A DNA stretch of 35,070 nucleotides from an uncultured Spartobacteria bacterium (GCA_938011325.1 CALLUD010000009.1:1-35070); one strand, 5' to 3'. Numbered from the stretch's first letter, positions 21,947 to 31,631 are shown. Notes: generated by a model not told the origin, from the sequence alone. A program made the numbers and translations.

Positions 21947-24727
21947 CTATCCGGTCGTCCGCAGCCCGCTGGCGATCGCGTTCACAGAGAGTAACACACG
22001 AGGCAGCAGAGCGGTCGATTCCTCCGGCGACGCGGCGCGCCATTTCCGCAGCAACGAGATCTGGCGCTGGTGCAGAATCCGCAATGCGTCCGCGCGCATG
22101 CGGAGCGTCTTGAGCATGCGCGGGCGGCGCTTTTCGACCGAGCCCTGGAAGACATCGTCGAGCGCCTGCCGGGTGCGGTGAAACTCGTCGAGAATCTTGG
22201 AGAGAAAGGCGTCGCGAATGCGCGCGTCGGGCACAAGATCCGCATAGGCGGACATGATCTCGGGATCGGCGCTCGCGAGATTCGTCTCGACGTTGGTGAG
22301 CACGTAATAGAGCACCGGGCGCGTGCGAAGGTTTTCGCGGATGCTTTGGTAAACCTCCGGATGGGTCTTCGAAAGCGCTTCGAGGCCGGAGCCCACGCCA
22401 TACCAGCCGGTGAGATAGTAGCGCGACTGGTTCCAGCTGAAGACCCACGGAATGGCGCGCAGATCGGCCAGGGTGCGGCGGCCGGTGCGTCGCGCGGGAC
22501 GCGATCCGATGCGGGTGACCTCCAGCGCGTCGATCGGGGTGGCATGGGAGTAAAACTCGGTGAATCCCTCGGCGCGAACGAGCTCGGAATAGGCCGCCGT
22601 GCTCGACTTCGCGAGCGGCTCCCAAACCTCGTCGCGTTCGCGGTCATCCGCTGCGAAACCTGCCTGTTGCTCGAGGGTCACCGCCGTGACGCCTGCGAGG
22701 AAAAGTTCGAGATTGTAGGCGGCGGTGGGGAGGTTCGCGTATTTCTGCGCGATCGTTTCGCCCTGCTCGGTGAGGCGAAAGTCGCCCTGGATGGTGCCGC
22801 TCGGCAACGCGTCGAGGAAACGGTGCGTCGGGCCCGCGCCGCGACTGATCGTTCCTCCGCGACCGTGGAAGAAACGAATCTGCACGCCGGCCTCGTCGCC
22901 GGTGCGCGTGAGTTCGCGCTGGGCCTTGTAGAGTGCCCACTGGCTCGAAAGGATGCCGCAATCCTTGTTCGAATCGCTGTAGCCGATCATCACCTGCTGC
23001 ACGGGACGCGCGGCGGTGCGTGCGGGCGTGCTTCGGCGGAGCGTCTGCTGGTAGCGCAGACTGGGCAGGGTGACGGGGTGGGCGAGGAACTTCGCCATGA
23101 GGTCCGCGCTCTTCTCGAGGTCCTCCTGCGTTTCAAAAAGCGGCACGACGGGGAGTTCGCAAATGAGGTGGCCATTCTCCCAGCGCGTCAGTCCCGCCTC
23201 GCGGGCCAGCACGTAGACGGTGAGCAGGTCGGAGAGCGAGCGCGTCATGCTGATGATGAGCGCGCCGATGCCTTCGTGGCCGTAGGCGTGGATGTGCTCG
23301 CGGAGCACGCGATAGCAATCGAGCACGGCGTCCGCCTCGGGGCCAATGCGCGAGTCCGAAAAAAGGAACGGACGCGGACCGCTCAACTCCGCGGTGAGAA
23401 ACTCGACGCGGCGCTCCTCGCTCCAGCTTGCGAAATCCGAATCAGCGAAGCCCGCCGCCTTCAAAATCTGGCTGAGCGCGCGATCATGAAACGCGCTGTT
23501 CTGGCGGATGTCGAGCGATGCGAGATGCAGCCCGAAGACATCGAGGGCGCGGCGCACCGGCCAGACGGAGCTTCGCGCGAGGCGGCTGGCGCCAATCTCG
23601 ATGAGGGAGTCGTTGAGAATCGCGAGGTCGAAATCGACCTGCTCGGCAAAGCGGTAGCTGCCATCCTGCTCGACGATCTGCGCGTTCTCGTCGCGGTTCT
23701 CGTCGAGCGGAATGCGCTTCTGCATCATCAGCACAAACTGACGCCACGGCTCGTCGGAGTGCTTGTGACGGATCTCGGAAACGACCTTCGGATCGAGCAG
23801 TTGCGCCATTTCCTCGAGGCGCTCGGTGAGGCTCCTTGGAGCGGGCTGCACGATCATCGAGAGCGGCAACGCGCCGGCGAGGGCGCGCAGCTCGCGATCG
23901 AGCACGAGAAAGGCGTTTCGGCGCAGCTCGATAAGCGTTTCGCGTGTGACCTCCGCCGTCACGAGCGGGTGACCATCACGGTCACCGCCGACCCACGTCC
24001 CGAAGCGCAACCGCGGCCATTGGGAATGCGACTCGATCAGCTCGCGCGGAAAGCCCGCCGCGTCCCACGCCTCGGAGAACGAGCGGTCGAGCAGCGCGAG
24101 CGCGCGCGGAAACACATCGCGCAGATGGAAAATGATGCCCGTGCGCTCGGTGGCGATTTCCGGTTTCTCGAGCAGAATTTCCCCGGAGCGCCACAGCCGC
24201 TCGAGCGCTACGACGACCTGCTCGCGAATGCGGCGTTGTTCGGTCGGCGGCATCGAGGGCGTGTCGAGTGATTCCAGCAGCGTGTGAAGCGCGCGATGCT
24301 GGGCAAGGACGGCCGGCCGCTTCGACTCGGTGGGGTGCGCGGTGAGCACCGGCTCGACGCGGATTGTGGGAAGCGTTTGCGCGATCTGCTCGGCGGAGAA
24401 CCCGCCCTGGATCATGCGGCGCAGGTAGTAGGCCCAGGTGCCGGGGTTGTCGGCGGTCTTGTCGGCATTTTCGCGGAGCTTCCGGGTGCGTCCCGCGGCG
24501 CACTCCTCGACCATGTTGAGGAGTTGAAACGCGATCGAATAGGCCTGCTCGACGGCGTGCGATTCGCTCTCGACGGTTTTGTCCGGCGGAGGGCTGCCAC
24601 ACCAGGGAAGAATGCCCGCCGTCTCCTTGTCTCCGAGAGTGATCAGCACCTCACTGAGGCACTCGATGAGGTAGTGAATGTCTGAGTCGATTTTGGCGAT
24701 GCCCGACGCGATGTAATCCTGTTCCAC
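21947..24727 (-). CDS. ppc: Phosphoenolpyruvate carboxylase
   Basis: A 926-residue enzyme that carboxylates PEP to oxaloacetate, feeding the TCA cycle. The catalytic histidine is H131 in VLTAHPTES; GTWVGGDRDGHPLVT, LDIRQNSAFHDRAL, IGYSDSNKD (about 580) and FHGRGGTISRGAGPTH (about 620) are the family blocks; the C-terminus SVNAIASGLRTTG matches the usual INGIAAGLRNTG. Length fits the bacterial family. The glycine loop usually written GRGGGP is SRGAGP here, keeping the arginine but changing two glycines. It is flanked by the nagZ-like gene (68 bases upstream) and GH43 (45 bases downstream), all on minus, though ppc need not be under the same control as the sugar genes. Confidence 0.96.
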   Translation of the reverse strand: MEQDYIASGIAKIDSDIHYLIECLSEVLITLGDKETAGILPWCGSPPPDKTVESESHAVEQAYSIAFQLLNMVEECAAGRTRKLRENADKTADNPGTWAYYLRRMIQGGFSAEQIAQTLPTIRVEPVLTAHPTESKRPAVLAQHRALHTLLESLDTPSMPPTEQRRIREQVVVALERLWRSGEILLEKPEIATERTGIIFHLRDVFPRALALLDRSFSEAWDAAGFPRELIESHSQWPRLRFGTWVGGDRDGHPLVTAEVTRETLIELRRNAFLVLDRELRALAGALPLSMIVQPAPRSLTERLEEMAQLLDPKVVSEIRHKHSDEPWRQFVLMMQKRIPLDENRDENAQIVEQDGSYRFAEQVDFDLAILNDSLIEIGASRLARSSVWPVRRALDVFGLHLASLDIRQNSAFHDRALSQILKAAGFADSDFASWSEERRVEFLTAELSGPRPFLFSDSRIGPEADAVLDCYRVLREHIHAYGHEGIGALIISMTRSLSDLLTVYVLAREAGLTRWENGHLICELPVVPLFETQEDLEKSADLMAKFLAHPVTLPSLRYQQTLRRSTPARTAARPVQQVMIGYSDSNKDCGILSSQWALYKAQRELTRTGDEAGVQIRFFHGRGGTISRGAGPTHRFLDALPSGTIQGDFRLTEQGETIAQKYANLPTAAYNLELFLAGVTAVTLEQQAGFAADDRERDEVWEPLAKSSTAAYSELVRAEGFTEFYSHATPIDALEVTRIGSRPARRTGRRTLADLRAIPWVFSWNQSRYYLTGWYGVGSGLEALSKTHPEVYQSIRENLRTRPVLYYVLTNVETNLASADPEIMSAYADLVPDARIRDAFLSKILDEFHRTRQALDDVFQGSVEKRRPRMLKTLRMRADALRILHQRQISLLRKWRAASPEESTALLPRVLLSVNAIASGLRTTG

Positions 24728-24795
24728 CCGCAGCGTTGGTTTGGTTCGCGGCTAGTTAGAGCGGACTTCCCGAAACGTCGCAACCTTGATCCGCA

Positions 24796-25890
24796 TCAAT
24801 AAAGCTCCACCGGTGAGCGCTTGCCGTCCTCGGGGCTGCGCCGGGCGGCGAGTCCCTCGCCGAGCGTGGCCACGCGCAGTTTCCAGACTTCCTCGTCGAG
24901 GAGGCGATGCGCCTCTTCCGAAAAAGGATCCGGCGGCACGAGGCCCTTCTTGAACCCGGCCACATTTTCCAGCGCCGGATCGAGCTTCGACGCCGGCAGG
25001 CTCGAGATCACATCAAGCGCCTCGGCGGCCATGGCGACCCGATGGCAGATCATCAGGAGATCGTTGCCTGCATCGAGCGCCATCCGCATCGTCTCGGCGA
25101 ATCCGTAGTGATTGAGGATCGCGCCCATGTCGAGGTCGTCGGTCATCACGAGTCCGCCAAAGCCCATGTCCTGCCGCAGCAGCTCGGTGGTGATCGTGCG
25201 CGAGAGCGACGCGGGAAGCCCGCTCGCATCGAGGCCGTCGATCGAGATGTGGCCGATCATCATGCTGTCCACCTTGTCGGCAAAGTAGCGAAACACGGCG
25301 AGTTCGTGCTCCTCCATGAGTTCGCGGGAGCGCTGGAGTTTCGGCAGTTCGTGATGCGGGTCCAGCGTCGCGGAGGCGTAGCCGGGGAAGTGCTTTCCGC
25401 AGCTCAGGACACCGGTCGAGCGGAGGGCGTCGTTGAACGCGCCCGCCTTCGTGATGACCTCGGCGACGCTCCGGCCGTAGCAGCGGCCGCGCAGGGAGTT
25501 GTCCGCCTCGTCGTCGAAGGAAATGTCGAGCACCGGGCAGAGATCGAGGTTGAATCCGAAAAGGCGCAGCAGCTTGCCGGTGATGTCCCCGTGGCGGCGA
25601 ATCAGCTCCAGATCGCCCTTTTGACGCAGCTGCTGGGCGTTTGGCGGCTCGTGGCCGATGAGCTTGAGGCGCGAGACGCGGCCGCCTTCCTGGTCAATCG
25701 TGATGATCGGTTCGATGTCGGAGAGATCGCGCAGATCGTCGATGAGCTTGCGGAGCTGCGGGGCGGTCTGGATGTTTCGGCCGAAGAGAATGTATCCACC
25801 CGGTTGGATTTTTCGGAGACTGGCGGCGGTCTCGGCGTCCAGCTCGGGGCCGGGCACGCCGATGAGAAGAAGTTGACCGGGATGCGACAT
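24796..25890 (-). CDS. Glycoside hydrolase family 3, NagZ-like beta-N-acetylhexosaminidase
   Basis: A 364-residue GH3 enzyme without the second C-terminal domain, as in NagZ. IDQEGGRVSRL (65-75), KHFPGYASATLDPHHELP (166-183) with the D177/H179 catalytic dyad, and nucleophile D251 in MTDDLDMGA are visible. NagZ releases N-acetylglucosamine from anhydromuropeptides during peptidoglycan recycling. Other GH3 glucosidases lack the Asp-His dyad loop, which supports the call. KHFPGY replaces the common KHFPGHG. No signal peptide is seen, consistent with cytoplasmic action. It is divergent from nadD, with a heptamer repeat in the 47-bp spacer. Confidence 0.88.
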   Translation of the reverse strand: MSHPGQLLLIGVPGPELDAETAASLRKIQPGGYILFGRNIQTAPQLRKLIDDLRDLSDIEPIITIDQEGGRVSRLKLIGHEPPNAQQLRQKGDLELIRRHGDITGKLLRLFGFNLDLCPVLDISFDDEADNSLRGRCYGRSVAEVITKAGAFNDALRSTGVLSCGKHFPGYASATLDPHHELPKLQRSRELMEEHELAVFRYFADKVDSMMIGHISIDGLDASGLPASLSRTITTELLRQDMGFGGLVMTDDLDMGAILNHYGFAETMRMALDAGNDLLMICHRVAMAAEALDVISSLPASKLDPALENVAGFKKGLVPPDPFSEEAHRLLDEEVWKLRVATLGEGLAARRSPEDGKRSPVELY

Positions 25891-25893
25891 GGG

Positions 25894-25928
25894 AAATTTG
25901 GATTTTCGATTTGGGATTTGCGATTGTT
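25894..25928. repeat. Degenerate tandem heptamer repeat (GATTTNN)
   Basis: Four consecutive 7-base units, GATTTTC, GATTTGG, GATTTGC and GATTGTT, run from 25901 to 25928, preceded by a partly matching AAATTTG. They fill the spacer between the divergent nagZ-like and nadD starts. The block is much richer in A and T than the rest of the window. Confidence 0.6.
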
Positions 25929-25937
25929 GAATGCGGG

Positions 25938-26504
25938 ATGGCGCGTAGGACAGGACTTTTTGGCGGAAGCTTCGATCCGGTGCATTTCGGGCACCTCATC
26001 CTCGCCCGCGACGCCATGGAACAGCTCTCGCTGGACCGCATGGTATTCATTCCCGCGGCCATCTCGCCGCACAAGCTCGACGATCCGCCGGCGCCGGCCG
26101 ATGCGCGATTGGAAATGCTCCGCGAGTCCGTGAAAGGCGAGCCCGGCTTCGAGGTCGATGATTGCGAGCTGAGGCGCGAGGGGCCGTCGTTCACCGTCGA
26201 CACCGTGCGCGGGTATCGCGAGCGGTTCCCGGACGACGAGCTGTTCTACTTCATTGGCGACGACAACATCGCAAAGCTCAACACGTGGCGTGAGATCGAC
26301 ACGCTGCGACGGCTTGCGCGGTTTGTCGTGATGAGTCGCGAGGGTGGTGCGGTGCCGGACGAATTTCTGCGGGTGCACCGGCGGCTGGAACTGTCGTCAA
26401 CGGAGGTGCGAAATCGCGTTGCGCGCGGCCTTTCCATCCGGTATTTGCTGCCGGAAAGCGCATGCGACGTGATTTACCGGAGAGGGCTGTATCGGCATGA
26501 GTGA
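25938..26504 (+). CDS. nadD: Nicotinate-nucleotide adenylyltransferase
   Basis: A 188-residue protein that adenylates nicotinate mononucleotide in NAD synthesis. It has the nucleotidyltransferase signature GLFGGSFDPVHFGH at residues 6-19, IPAAISPHK, FIGDDNIAKLNTWREID and the C-terminal SSTEVRNRVARGLSIRYLLP, all standard for NadD. The ATG at 25938 is chosen because the glycine motif then follows directly; an upstream in-frame start at 25911 lies within the repeat block. The stop overlaps the start of rsfS by 8 bases, the widespread nadD-rsfS arrangement. Confidence 0.95.
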   Translation: MARRTGLFGGSFDPVHFGHLILARDAMEQLSLDRMVFIPAAISPHKLDDPPAPADARLEMLRESVKGEPGFEVDDCELRREGPSFTVDTVRGYRERFPDDELFYFIGDDNIAKLNTWREIDTLRRLARFVVMSREGGAVPDEFLRVHRRLELSSTEVRNRVARGLSIRYLLPESACDVIYRRGLYRHE

Positions 26505-26874
26505 TGCCGGAATGAGCGAAGCGGAAAAGCTGGCCCGCGTGTGCGCGGAAGCCGCGGCCGACAAGAAGGCCGAGGACATCCAGATCATCGACCTGCGCGG
26601 AATCTCCGATTTCACGGACTTTTTTGTCGTCTGCAGCGGCACGTCCGATCCGCAGCTCAAGGCGATTGCATCGGGCATTCGCGCGAAGGTTCGCGAAATT
26701 TTCGGCACCGGCGCGATGTCCGAGGACGGCGCGCCCGGCAGCCGGTGGGTGGTCATCGACTTCTCGCAGGTCATTGTTCACGTCTTCCACAGCGAGGCGC
26801 GGTCGTTCTACATGCTCGAGGATCTCTGGGGCGACGCGCCAAGAATTCCGTTCGATCCTGAAACCTCTGCTTGA
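26497..26874 (+). CDS. rsfS: Ribosomal silencing factor RsfS
   Basis: A 125-residue RsfS (Iojap/YbeB) protein that binds ribosomal protein L14 and blocks subunit joining in starvation. Signatures are KKAEDIQIIDLRGISDFTDF, FVVCSGTSDPQLKAIA and WVVIDFSQVIVHVFHSEARSFYMLEDLWGDA. Length is normal. It overlaps nadD by 8 bases, so the two are translated together. An internal ATG six residues in is an alternative start. Confidence 0.95.
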   Translation: MSDAGMSEAEKLARVCAEAAADKKAEDIQIIDLRGISDFTDFFVVCSGTSDPQLKAIASGIRAKVREIFGTGAMSEDGAPGSRWVVIDFSQVIVHVFHSEARSFYMLEDLWGDAPRIPFDPETSA

Positions 26875-26908
26875 GGAATGTCCGAAATCGTAGGAGGCTG
26901 AGATCGCC

Positions 26909-27094
26909 ATGGACATCGTCGAGGAAATCGAAGTCGTGTGTCCCCATTGCGGTGGTCGCTTCACCATCGAAATCGAAACCACCTCCCGTCAGCTCGACAT
27001 GATCGAAGACTGTGCGGTTTGTTGTCACCCCCTGAACTTCCACATCTCCTGCGTGCCGGGTGAAGTGCGCGACGTGATTGTGGGGGCCGCTTGA
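26909..27094 (+). CDS. CPXCG-motif cysteine-rich small protein
   Basis: A 61-residue protein with CPHCG at 11-15 and CAVCC at 35-39, matching the CPXCG-motif family of small zinc-binding proteins of unknown function. A perfect AGGAGG lies at 26892-26897, 11 bases before the ATG, one of the few clear ribosome-binding sites in the window. It follows rsfS by 34 bases. A zinc site is inferred from the cysteine pairs. Confidence 0.88.
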   Translation: MDIVEEIEVVCPHCGGRFTIEIETTSRQLDMIEDCAVCCHPLNFHISCVPGEVRDVIVGAA

Positions 27095-27135
27095 GCCCTT
27101 GCGTGCGATGAGTTTGTGGAATACGTGATTGCGAA

Positions 27136-27969
27136 ATGATGTTCGGTCAAAAAGAGGCGATTCTGCGGTTGTTGCAGGACAATGACCCGGAAACGGTCCG
27201 ACTTGTGAAAGAGCAATTGGCCGAAGCCGATGAAGATGTGTTGAGCGAGCTTACCTCGCTGGCGACGACGGAGGACGGCGATGTGAACCGGCATGTCCAG
27301 GAAGTGCTGGACATCGTGGCGGGTCGTGAGGCGGAGAACGAATTCACGCTGCTTTGCCACCTGTTTGGCGATCATCACGACCTCGAGCGCGCAAACTGGA
27401 TGCTCGCCCGCGCGCTGATGCCCGAGGCGGATTGCGCCGCGATGGAGCTCAAGGTGAACCAATGGGGCCGCCAGTTTTTGCTGAAGAGCTCCGGGGCCAT
27501 TTCGAGTCGCGAGCGGGTGATCCTGCTCGCGAATTTTATGTCGGGGGAACTCGGTTTTCGCGGCAACTCCGACGATTACTACAGCGAGCGGAACTGCCTG
27601 TTGCCGTGCGTGATCGAGACCCGGATGGGCATTCCCATCACGCTCACGCTGCTTTACATGATGGTCGCCGCCCGCGCCGGGATGTGCGTCGAGGGCGTGA
27701 ACCTGCCCGGCCACTTCATTGCGCGGCACGGGGATCTTTATTTCGATCCGTTCCATCGCGGGCGCATCCTCACGAAGGCGGATTGCGTGGCCATCCTCGC
27801 GAAGCAGCACCTCAGCCTGCACAAGAGCCATCTCGCCGACGCGACGGCGCGGCAGATCCTTGTGCGGGTGCTGGCGAATCTTCTCTACGTCTACGATCTC
27901 AAGCGGGATCGGGAGAAGCACGCGCGGGTCAACAGCTGGATTCAGGCCCTCACGGCCGACGAATGCTAG
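27136..27969 (+). CDS. SirB1-family transglutaminase-like protein
   Basis: A 277-residue protein. The region from about 115 to 230 matches the SirB1/YchA transglutaminase-like domain: FMSGELGFRGNSDDYYSERN, CVIETRMGIPITLTLLYMMVA, GVNLPGHFIAR and LYFDPFHRGRIL. The family typically carries NSFLHDVLERRRGIPISLSLLY and GVGFPGHFLVR; the cysteine and histidine of true transglutaminases are mostly lost, so enzymatic activity is doubtful. The N-terminal 100 residues are helical. In gammaproteobacteria sirB1 sits near prmC/hemA; here it follows the CPXCG gene by 41 bases. Function is unknown. Two adjacent ATG codons (27136 and 27139) are possible starts. Confidence 0.85.
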   Translation: MMFGQKEAILRLLQDNDPETVRLVKEQLAEADEDVLSELTSLATTEDGDVNRHVQEVLDIVAGREAENEFTLLCHLFGDHHDLERANWMLARALMPEADCAAMELKVNQWGRQFLLKSSGAISSRERVILLANFMSGELGFRGNSDDYYSERNCLLPCVIETRMGIPITLTLLYMMVAARAGMCVEGVNLPGHFIARHGDLYFDPFHRGRILTKADCVAILAKQHLSLHKSHLADATARQILVRVLANLLYVYDLKRDREKHARVNSWIQALTADEC

Positions 27970-28049
27970 CGGGCGGGCTGCTGCGCGGGTTGCGGAACGA
28001 AGGGTTTGGGGGTTGGAATCCGAGGGCGGATGGGTAGGCTGAGCGCGGT

Positions 28050-29282
28050 TTGAACGTCGAAGTCGTCAATACGGGCACGGAGCTGCTGCTGGGTTCCGTG
28101 ATCAATTCGCACCTGGCCTATTTCGGTCAGGCGTTGTTTCCACTTGGGCTGCGCATTTCACGCCAGACGGCCGTGCCGGATGGCGACGCGATGGAGCAGG
28201 CGATCGTCGAGGCGATGGCCCGTTGCGACCTTCTCCTTGTCACCGGCGGACTCGGCCCGACCTCCGACGACATCACGCGCGAGATCGTCGCGCAGCGTCT
28301 CGGGCTCGAGCTGGAGCTGGACGAGGGCATTTTGCAGGGCATTCGGGATCGCTGCGCCTACCGGGGATACGTTTTTCAAGAGCGCATGGCGCGGCAGGCG
28401 ATGGTGCCGAGGGGCGCGACCGTGCTGCCCAACGAAAACGGCACCGCGCCCGGTCTTTACCTGCCGCCGGGCGGGGAGGGCGCACCACATCTTTTTCTGC
28501 TGCCAGGTCCGCCGCGGGAGTTGAAGCCGATGTTCGAGGCATACGTCCTGCCTCGGATCGCCGCGCTCACCCAGGGGGCGGACCGGACCGAATGCCGGAT
28601 CTACCGCTGCGTCGGCATTGGCGAATCCACCGTCGAGGCGAAACTCGGCGGGACGCTTGCCGCGATCGAGGGGCTGGAGATCGGCTATTGCGCGCGACCA
28701 AACGAAGTGGATCTCCGTCTCATCGGCCTTCCAGCGGTGCTCGATGTTGCCGAAAAGTCGGTGCTGGCGGAGCTCGCGGAGTTTCTCGTGAGCACGTCCG
28801 GCGAAGAACTCGAGACCGTTGTCGTGAATCGCCTCATCGAAGCCGGTGCCACGGTCGCGACCGCGGAATCCTGCACCGGCGGCCTGCTGGCGAACCGCAT
28901 CACCGACGTGCCGGGCGCGTCAGGCATCTTCCATCGCGGTTACGTGACGTATTCCAACGAGGCGAAAGCCTCGCTGCTGGGCGTCGATCCCGCGGTGCTC
29001 GCGGAGCACGGCGCGGTCAGCGAGCCGGTTGCCCGCGCGATGGCCGAAGGCGCGCGACGCAATGCCGGGGCGCGATTCGGACTTTCCACAACCGGAATCG
29101 CGGGCCCCTCGGGCGGCACGCCGACGAAGCCGGTCGGCACCGTGTTCATCGGCCTCGCGGAGGAGGGGCGTGAGCCCATCGCGTGGAGGGAGTTTTTCCC
29201 GACGGACCGCGCGACCTTCAAGCAGCACGTCACGCAGGCGGCGCTGAACGCTCTTCGCAAGAGGCTCGCAGAGTCTTTTTGA
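28050..29282 (+). CDS. cinA: CinA-family protein (competence/damage-inducible protein A, NMN deamidase type)
   Basis: A 410-residue protein with both CinA domains. The N-terminal MoaB/MogA-like domain (NTGTELLLGSVINSHLAYFG, LLVTGGLGPTSDDITREI, NENGTAPGLYLP, LLPGPPRELKPMF) spans about 1-170. The C-terminal PncC nicotinamide-nucleotide amidase domain (TAESCTGGLLANRITDVPGA, YVTYSNEAKASLLGV, TGIAGPSGGTPTKPVGTVFIG) spans about 255-410. It probably hydrolyses pyridine-nucleotide breakdown products in NAD recycling. The start is TTG at 28050; no in-frame ATG near it keeps the conserved N-terminus. No Shine-Dalgarno is obvious. Confidence 0.94.
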   Translation: MNVEVVNTGTELLLGSVINSHLAYFGQALFPLGLRISRQTAVPDGDAMEQAIVEAMARCDLLLVTGGLGPTSDDITREIVAQRLGLELELDEGILQGIRDRCAYRGYVFQERMARQAMVPRGATVLPNENGTAPGLYLPPGGEGAPHLFLLPGPPRELKPMFEAYVLPRIAALTQGADRTECRIYRCVGIGESTVEAKLGGTLAAIEGLEIGYCARPNEVDLRLIGLPAVLDVAEKSVLAELAEFLVSTSGEELETVVVNRLIEAGATVATAESCTGGLLANRITDVPGASGIFHRGYVTYSNEAKASLLGVDPAVLAEHGAVSEPVARAMAEGARRNAGARFGLSTTGIAGPSGGTPTKPVGTVFIGLAEEGREPIAWREFFPTDRATFKQHVTQAALNALRKRLAESF

Positions 29283-29319
29283 TTTGGGGCGGATTCGGTG
29301 GCACGCTGTGGCTTTGCCC

Positions 29320-30117
29320 GTGAGCACCAGCGAAACATCCACCGAGGACCGGCAGATTGAAGTGCGGACGTATTTCGTCCGGGAGCGCAATGCCATGGTC
29401 GCCCGCGCCGAGTTTTCCTCGCTTTTCGTCGATTACTACCTGCATCTCGCCGACTGGGAAATGCGGGTCGAGCCCGAGGTCGCCGAGCTTGCGAAACAGG
29501 CGCTTGCGGCGGTCACGCTGTATTGCGCGTCGCGTCCGCGCGCGGACCGCGTGGCATGGACGGTGCATTTCGAGAATCCGCTGCTGAACATTTTCGCGGC
29601 GGGGGACAATCCCGCGGAGACCGTGGTGGTGAATGCGTTCACGGAAAACGTCCGCCAGGGCGATCGCTGCCTTTTCTACAGCGATCTCATCGTGGGGACG
29701 AATCCCCCACGGCGCAGTGTGGTCGATTTCGAAGGTGCCGATCTCCTGCGCGCCGTCGAGCGGTTCTACGAGCAGAGCGAGCAGCGCATGGGCCGGTTTT
29801 TCTGGCATGGCGACGAGGATCTCGTGCTGGTGACCTCGCAGCCGGATTGTGATTTCGAGTGGCTGGCGTCTCTCGACGACGCGGCAATTCGCGAGCTGGA
29901 CCGCACGCAGGCGCTCTCCCTTCTCGAGCAGCGGCACTACCGCTTCGAGTGCGGTTGCAGCAACGAGCGCATGCTGAAGCTGCTCGTGCCGACCTTTCGT
30001 CAGGACGCCGAGGCGTTGTTCGAGGGTGAGGACTCGTTGCGAATCAGCTGCCCGCGCTGCGGAGCCCGGCACGTGGTCACCCGCGAGGCCCTGGAGGCCC
30101 GGGCCGCGGAGCGGTGA
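29320..30117 (+). CDS. Hsp33-like redox-regulated chaperone
   Basis: A 265-residue divergent Hsp33. The C-terminal redox zinc centre is visible as CGCS (C211, C213) and CPRC (C244, C247), spaced as in Hsp33. The segment LLRAVERFYEQSEQRMGRFFW matches the family's YFxxSEQ helix, and RTYFVRERNAMVARAEF matches the N-terminal strand. Hsp33 is inactive with zinc bound and unfolds into a holdase on oxidation plus heat. The N-terminal domain is poorly conserved, so the call rests on the cysteines and the SEQ motif. GTG at 29320 is preferred; TTG at 29284, directly after cinA, is an alternative adding 12 residues. Its stop overlaps the CHAD gene start. Confidence 0.8.
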   Translation: MSTSETSTEDRQIEVRTYFVRERNAMVARAEFSSLFVDYYLHLADWEMRVEPEVAELAKQALAAVTLYCASRPRADRVAWTVHFENPLLNIFAAGDNPAETVVVNAFTENVRQGDRCLFYSDLIVGTNPPRRSVVDFEGADLLRAVERFYEQSEQRMGRFFWHGDEDLVLVTSQPDCDFEWLASLDDAAIRELDRTQALSLLEQRHYRFECGCSNERMLKLLVPTFRQDAEALFEGEDSLRISCPRCGARHVVTREALEARAAER

Positions 30118-30902
30118 TGAAGCTCGCGCTGGAGCCCGACCGACCCGCCGGCGAGGCGTTGCGGCGGGTTCTTCTGCGGCTGGCGCGATCGGCACGGCGG
30201 GACCTCGAGCGGCTTCCCCACGATTCCGGCGCGCGGATTCACCGGATCCGCACGACGATGAAGAAATACCGCTCGCTGCTTCGGCTCGCGAGGCCCGAGC
30301 TGGGGCGCAAATGCTGGAAGGCGGCGTTGCAGCATGTGCGCCTGCTCAAGGACGGACTCGCAGGCTCGCGGGATCAGGCGGTGATTTACCAGACCGTCCG
30401 GCGATTGCTGGGGGAGGCCGTCACGCAGCGGTTCGAGGTCGTCGAGCCGGCGGCTCCCGTCGAAGCCGTGGCTCCGGAGGAGTTGCTCACGGCGGCAAAG
30501 GAATTGGCCGCGTTCACGGAGCGCCTCCGGTTGAAAAAGCTCAGCGGAAAGAAGCTGCGCAAGCGCTGGTGGAAGACGTGGCGCAAGGCCTGCCGCGCCC
30601 GCGATGTGGCGGAGGCCACCGGCGGGGCGGAGGCATTTCACGCCTGGCGCAAGCGGATCAAGGACCTTTGGTATCAGGGCGCCGCGTTGCAGGCTCTCGA
30701 CGCGGACATCGGCAAAACCCTTCACGCCGCGAAACAGCTGAGCGACGCGCTGGGCGGGGAGCACGACATCACGATGGCAATCGGAAGCATGCAACGCCTT
30801 GGCGGGGAGGAGCGCGGGAAGCTCGCGAACAACCGGGACCGCCTGCGGAGACTGGCCCGACGGCGCGCCCGCCGTCTTTCGGAGCTGATCAATCAGGGAT
30901 GA
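30117..30902 (+). CDS. CHAD-domain protein
   Basis: A 261-residue helical, very basic protein. The CHAD pattern of conserved histidine plus many Arg/Lys residues is present in two halves: ARIHRIRTTMKKYRSLLRL (about 40-58), then LKDGLAGSRDQAV, and AFHAWRKRIKDLWYQGAAL (about 173-191), followed by SDALGGEHDI. CHAD domains are known inorganic-polyphosphate-binding modules. No CYTH domain is fused. The ATG at 30117 shares one base with the Hsp33 stop (TGATG); a GTG one codon upstream is also possible. Coupling to an Hsp33-like chaperone is the notable context. Confidence 0.87.
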   Translation: MKLALEPDRPAGEALRRVLLRLARSARRDLERLPHDSGARIHRIRTTMKKYRSLLRLARPELGRKCWKAALQHVRLLKDGLAGSRDQAVIYQTVRRLLGEAVTQRFEVVEPAAPVEAVAPEELLTAAKELAAFTERLRLKKLSGKKLRKRWWKTWRKACRARDVAEATGGAEAFHAWRKRIKDLWYQGAALQALDADIGKTLHAAKQLSDALGGEHDITMAIGSMQRLGGEERGKLANNRDRLRRLARRRARRLSELINQG

Positions 30903-30981
30903 TACCGATGCAAGGTGGCAATCGGCACTTGAATGGGCCCGCTTCTCGCCTAGCGTGGGTCTGACCAACCAAAAACACATC

Positions 30982-31608
<627 letters not shown>

Positions 31609-31631
31609 GACAGGCGCACTTCCGAATCTCC

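Noticed and set aside
22070..24271. A 733-codon open frame on plus opposite ppc
   Set aside because: Shadow frame of the well-conserved PEP carboxylase; no signature of its own.
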